Source: Streptomyces sp. NBC_01465
GTDB taxonomy: Bacteria; Actinomycetota; Actinomycetes; Streptomycetales; Streptomycetaceae
Direction of reading: 5' to 3'
Length of the DNA: 64,000 nt
Assembly (NCBI RefSeq): GCF_036227325.1
Contig: NZ_CP109467.1
Location: forward strand, 5,456,001 to 5,520,000
Position numbers and translations under genes: made by a program. Position 1 is the stretch's first letter; the number at the start of each line of letters is the position of its first letter. Of the stretch, positions 60,943 to 64,000 are shown one piece after another. The notes under the pieces were generated by a model. The model did no database searches and was not told the origin of the DNA. It saw nothing but the letters and a program-made list of their open reading frames with translations.

Positions 60943-61013
60943 GACATCCTGAGATGCGTAACTTGTCCAGTTGGGTTCTATTGGGAATCTGACTTCCGAG
61001 CGACGGAGGAGAC

Positions 61014-61937
61014 GTGGGTCGGTATGTGATCCGGCGGCTGCTACAGATGATCCCGGTGTTCATCGGGGCGACGCTGCTGCTGTTCCTCATGGTCAACGTG
61101 ATGGGCGATCCGATCGCCGGTCTCTGCGGAGACAAGGCGTGCGACCCGGCGACCGCCGCTCAGCTGGAGAAGGAGTTCGGGCTCGACAAGCCCGTCTGGC
61201 AGCAATACCTCACCTACATGGGGAACGTCTTCACCGGCGACTTCGGCACCGCGTTCAACGGGCAGCCGGTCACCGAGCTCCTCGCCAGTTCGTACCCCGT
61301 CACCGTCCGCCTCACGATCGTGGCGATCCTGTTCGAGATCATCGTCGGCATCACGCTCGGTGTGTTCTCCGGCCTCCGCAAGGGCCGCGCGGTGGACACC
61401 TCGGTACTGATGATCACCCTCGTCGTGATCGCGATCCCGACGTTCGTGACGGGATATGTGCTGCAGTTCCTCCTCGGCATCAAGTGGGGATGGGTGTCGC
61501 CCACGGTGTCCTCGGACGCTCCGTTCAACGAGCTGATCCTGCCCGGGATCGTGCTCGCCTCGGTCTCCCTGGCCTACGTGACCCGGCTGACCCGCACCTC
61601 GATCGCCGAGAACGCCCGCGCCGACTACATCCGTACGGCCGTCGCCAAGGGCCTGCCCCGGCGCCGCGTCATCACCCGGCATCTGCTGCGGAACTCGCTG
61701 ATCCCCGTGGTGACGTTCATCGGTACCGACATCGGTGCGCTCATGGGCGGTGCGATCGTCACCGAGCGCATCTTCAACATCCACGGCGTGGGTTACCAGC
61801 TCTACCAGGGCATCCTGCGGCAGAACACCCAGACGGTGGTCGGCTTCGCCACCATCCTGGTCCTGGTCTTCCTGGTGGCGAACCTGCTCGTCGACCTCCT
61901 CTACTCCGTCCTCGACCCCAGGATCCGTTATGCCTGA
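61014..61937 (+). CDS. oligopeptide ABC permease, OppB type, operon 2
   Basis: This 307-residue six-helix permease starts at GTG 61014. It has GRYVIRRLLQMIPVFIGATLLLFLM, the loop QYLTYMGNVFTGDFGTAFNGQ and the EAA loop AVAKGLPRRRVITRHLLRNSLIP. It is paralogous to the operon 1 OppB. The sequence before the GTG is GGAGGAGAC. It overlaps the next gene by 8 bp. Confidence 0.92.
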   Translation: MGRYVIRRLLQMIPVFIGATLLLFLMVNVMGDPIAGLCGDKACDPATAAQLEKEFGLDKPVWQQYLTYMGNVFTGDFGTAFNGQPVTELLASSYPVTVRLTIVAILFEIIVGITLGVFSGLRKGRAVDTSVLMITLVVIAIPTFVTGYVLQFLLGIKWGWVSPTVSSDAPFNELILPGIVLASVSLAYVTRLTRTSIAENARADYIRTAVAKGLPRRRVITRHLLRNSLIPVVTFIGTDIGALMGGAIVTERIFNIHGVGYQLYQGILRQNTQTVVGFATILVLVFLVANLLVDLLYSVLDPRIRYA

Positions 61938-62907
61938 ACCCCAGGAGAATCAGGGAGCGATCGCGGCGACCGGTGCCGGCGGCGCGATGGACCTCGCCGC
62001 GAGCGAGGCCATGGACCTCAGCGGCGGACCCGGCCCCTCGGACGGTCAGGGCCCCGCCGACGCCCCGCGCAGCCTGTGGGGTGACGCGTGGCGCGACCTG
62101 CGGCGCAGCCCGGTCTTCATCATCTCCGCGCTCGTCATCCTCTTCCTCGTGATCATCTCGATCTGGCCCTCGCTCATCGCGAGCGGCAACCCGCTGAAGG
62201 CCGACCTCTCCAAGGCCCAGCAGGGGTCGTCACCCGGCCATCCCTTCGGGTACGACACCCAGGGGCGCGACGTCTACACACGGGTCGTCTACGGCGCGCG
62301 GGCCTCCATCACCGTCGGCGTGTGCGCCACCCTCGGTGTCGCGCTCCTGGGCAGCCTCCTCGGCGGTCTGGCCGGGTTCTTCGGCGGGTTCTGGGACGCG
62401 ATCCTCTCCCGTGTCGCGGACATCTTCTTCGCCATCCCCGTGGTGCTCGGCGGTCTGGTGCTCCTCTCGGTCGTCACGAGCAGCACGGTCTGGCCGGTGG
62501 TCGGCTTCATGGTGCTGCTGGGCTGGCCGCAGATCTCCCGTATCGCCCGCGGTTCGGTGATCACCGTCAAGCAGAACGACTTCGTGCAGGCGGCGCGGGC
62601 GCTCGGCGCCAGCAACTCGCGGATGATGCTGCGTCACGTGGCCCCCAACGCCATCGCGCCGGTCATCGTGGTCGCCACCATCGCCCTGGGTACGTTCATC
62701 TCCCTCGAGGCGACGCTGTCGTACCTCGGCGTCGGTCTGAAGCCTCCGACCGTGAGCTGGGGCATCGACATCTCGGCGGCGTCGCAGAACGTCCGCAACG
62801 CCCCGCACATGCTGCTCTATCCGGCTGGTGCCCTGGCCCTCACCGTGCTCGCGTTCATCATGCTCGGCGACGCGGTGCGCGACGCCCTCGACCCCAAACT
62901 GAGGTAG
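61930..62907 (+). CDS. oligopeptide ABC permease, OppC type, operon 2
   Basis: This 325-residue permease has a cytosolic N-terminus of about 55 residues rich in Gly, Ala and Asp. It then has the first helix SPVFIISALVILFLVIISIW, HPFGYDTQGRDVYTRVVYGAR, and the EAA loop QAARALGASNSRMMLRHVAPN. The start lies in the end of oppB. Confidence 0.92.
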   Translation: MPEPQENQGAIAATGAGGAMDLAASEAMDLSGGPGPSDGQGPADAPRSLWGDAWRDLRRSPVFIISALVILFLVIISIWPSLIASGNPLKADLSKAQQGSSPGHPFGYDTQGRDVYTRVVYGARASITVGVCATLGVALLGSLLGGLAGFFGGFWDAILSRVADIFFAIPVVLGGLVLLSVVTSSTVWPVVGFMVLLGWPQISRIARGSVITVKQNDFVQAARALGASNSRMMLRHVAPNAIAPVIVVATIALGTFISLEATLSYLGVGLKPPTVSWGIDISAASQNVRNAPHMLLYPAGALALTVLAFIMLGDAVRDALDPKLR

Positions 62908-62912
62908 CGCCC

Positions 62913-63890
62913 ATGTCGTTGCTCGAAGTGCGCGATCTGCACGTGGAGTTCCACACCCGCGACGGTGTGGCCAAGGCGGTCAACGGGGTCAACTACTCGG
63001 TGGCCGAGGGCGAGACGCTCGCCGTGCTCGGTGAGTCGGGGTCCGGGAAGTCGGTGACCGCGCAGGCGGTCATGGGCATTCTCGACATGCCGCCCGGCAA
63101 GATCAGCAGTGGCGAGATCATCTTCAAGGACCGCGATCTGCTGAAGCTCAAGGAGGAGGAGCGGCGGAAGGTCCGCGGCCAGGAGATGGCCATGATCTTC
63201 CAGGACGCGCTGTCCTCGCTCAATCCCGTACTGAGCGTGGGCGAGCAGATCGGTGAACTGTTCGTCGTCCACAAGGGGTTGTCCCGCAAGGACGCCAAGG
63301 CCAAGGCCGTCGAGCTGATGGACCGGGTACGCATTCCGGCCGCCAAGGAGCGCGTCGGGCAGTATCCGCACCAGTTCTCCGGCGGTATGCGCCAGCGCAT
63401 CATGATCGCGATGGCGCTCGCCCTGGAGCCCTCGCTGATCATCGCCGACGAGCCGACCACCGCGCTCGACGTGACGGTGCAGGCGCAGGTGATGGATCTG
63501 CTCGCGGAGCTGCAGCGCGAGCTCAACATGGGGCTCATCCTGATCACCCACGACCTCGGGGTCGTCGCGGACGTCGCCGACAAGATCGCGGTGATGTACG
63601 CGGGGCGGATCGTCGAGACGGCGCCGGTGCACGAGATCTACAAGGCTCCGGCCCACCCGTACACCAAGGGTCTGCTCAACTCGATCCCGCGTCTGGACCA
63701 GAAGGGCCAGGAGCTGTACGCGATCAAGGGCCTGCCGCCGAACCTGCTGCACATCCCGCCGGGCTGTGCCTTCAACCCCCGCTGCCCGATGGCGCAGGAC
63801 GTGTGCCGCAGCGACGTACCCCCGCTGGCCAAGGTGTCCGAGACCCGCCAGAGCGCCTGCCACTTCTGGAAGGAGACGCTCGATGCCTGA
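62913..63890 (+). CDS. oligopeptide ABC ATPase, OppD type, operon 2
   Basis: This 325-residue ATPase has [48 protein letters not shown] and [15 protein letters not shown], with the C-terminal [15 protein letters not shown] motif. Long stretches are identical to the operon 1 OppD. It starts 5 bp after the oppC stop and overlaps the next gene by 8 bp. Confidence 0.93.
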   Translation: MSLLEVRDLHVEFHTRDGVAKAVNGVNYSVAEGETLAVLGESGSGKSVTAQAVMGILDMPPGKISSGEIIFKDRDLLKLKEEERRKVRGQEMAMIFQDALSSLNPVLSVGEQIGELFVVHKGLSRKDAKAKAVELMDRVRIPAAKERVGQYPHQFSGGMRQRIMIAMALALEPSLIIADEPTTALDVTVQAQVMDLLAELQRELNMGLILITHDLGVVADVADKIAVMYAGRIVETAPVHEIYKAPAHPYTKGLLNSIPRLDQKGQELYAIKGLPPNLLHIPPGCAFNPRCPMAQDVCRSDVPPLAKVSETRQSACHFWKETLDA

Positions 63891-64000
63891 GGCGATCCTG
63901 GAGGTCCGCGACCTCGTCAAGCACTACCCGCTCACCCAGGGGATTCTGTTCAAGAAGCAGGTCGGGGCCGTGAAGGCCGTCGACGGGATCTCCTTCGACC
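63883..64000 (+). CDS. oligopeptide ABC ATPase, OppF type, operon 2 (5' part only)
   Basis: Only the first 39 codons are in the window. They read MPEAILEVRDLVKHYPLTQG and on to GAVKAVDGISFD, which match the start of the operon 1 OppF after its N-terminal extension. The gene continues beyond the window end. Confidence 0.85.
   Translation, partial: MPEAILEVRDLVKHYPLTQGILFKKQVGAVKAVDGISFD

Overview
The window is high-G+C actinobacterial chromosome and almost certainly Streptomyces. Third codon positions are strongly G/C, starts are often GTG or TTG, many genes overlap by ATGA/GTGA, a DasR-type (dre) box sits before a chitinase gene, and most operons encode secreted hydrolases or lipoprotein-dependent ABC importers. 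I see no phage, conjugative, CRISPR or tRNA gene. All names rest on reading motifs in the sequence, not on database searches.

Layout. 1-4.1 kb: the 3' part of an HSP90-family gene followed 2 bp later by a large TPR gene. 4.2-6.4 kb: a lipoprotein-like gene without a signal peptide, a YkvA-like membrane protein, and a MarR regulator with an operator palindrome followed by an isochorismatase-fold hydrolase. 6.4-10.5 kb: a secreted GH65 enzyme and a divergent carotenoid oxygenase. 10.6-18.5 kb: a TetR regulator divergent from a six-gene run (YtcJ-type amidohydrolase plus a full peptide/nickel-type ABC importer), with a 29-bp palindrome between them. 18.5-19.8 kb: 1.3 kb without genes but full of long inverted repeats. 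19.8-24.4 kb: a heterodimeric ABC exporter and a threonine-synthase-like enzyme. 24.5-28.6 kb: chitinase, GntR/UTRA regulator, and an NCS1 permease with a cysteine-rich tail. 28.7-36.8 kb: a small SPOR-like protein, a Nudix hydrolase, a stand-alone RsbW-type kinase next to a PAS-GAF-PP2C-kinase protein, a TPM/PspA envelope-stress pair, and a TIM-barrel membrane protein. 36.9-43.6 kb: a sugar-uptake operon (binding protein, two permeases, GH1 beta-glucosidase), a CE7 esterase and a LacI regulator whose likely operator occurs before both the operon and its own gene. 43.7-47.5 kb: an extra succinate dehydrogenase/fumarate reductase operon. 47.8-52.1 kb: an unusual family-5 binding lipoprotein and typA. 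52.5-64 kb: two tandem, paralogous oligopeptide ABC importer operons (the second cut by the window end), separated by a small secreted protein.

The themes are uptake and use of polymer-derived sugars (GH65, GH18, GH1, CE7 and their importer), peptide uptake (four family-5 binding proteins, three with importer genes beside them), and envelope or stress signalling. The observations most worth testing are the inverted-repeat element at 18.9-19.35 kb, the paired 14-bp LacI boxes, the complementary NBD degeneration of the exporter, the HSP90-TPR pair, the cysteine tail on the NCS1 permease, the possible aerolysin-like secreted protein and the tandem opp operons.
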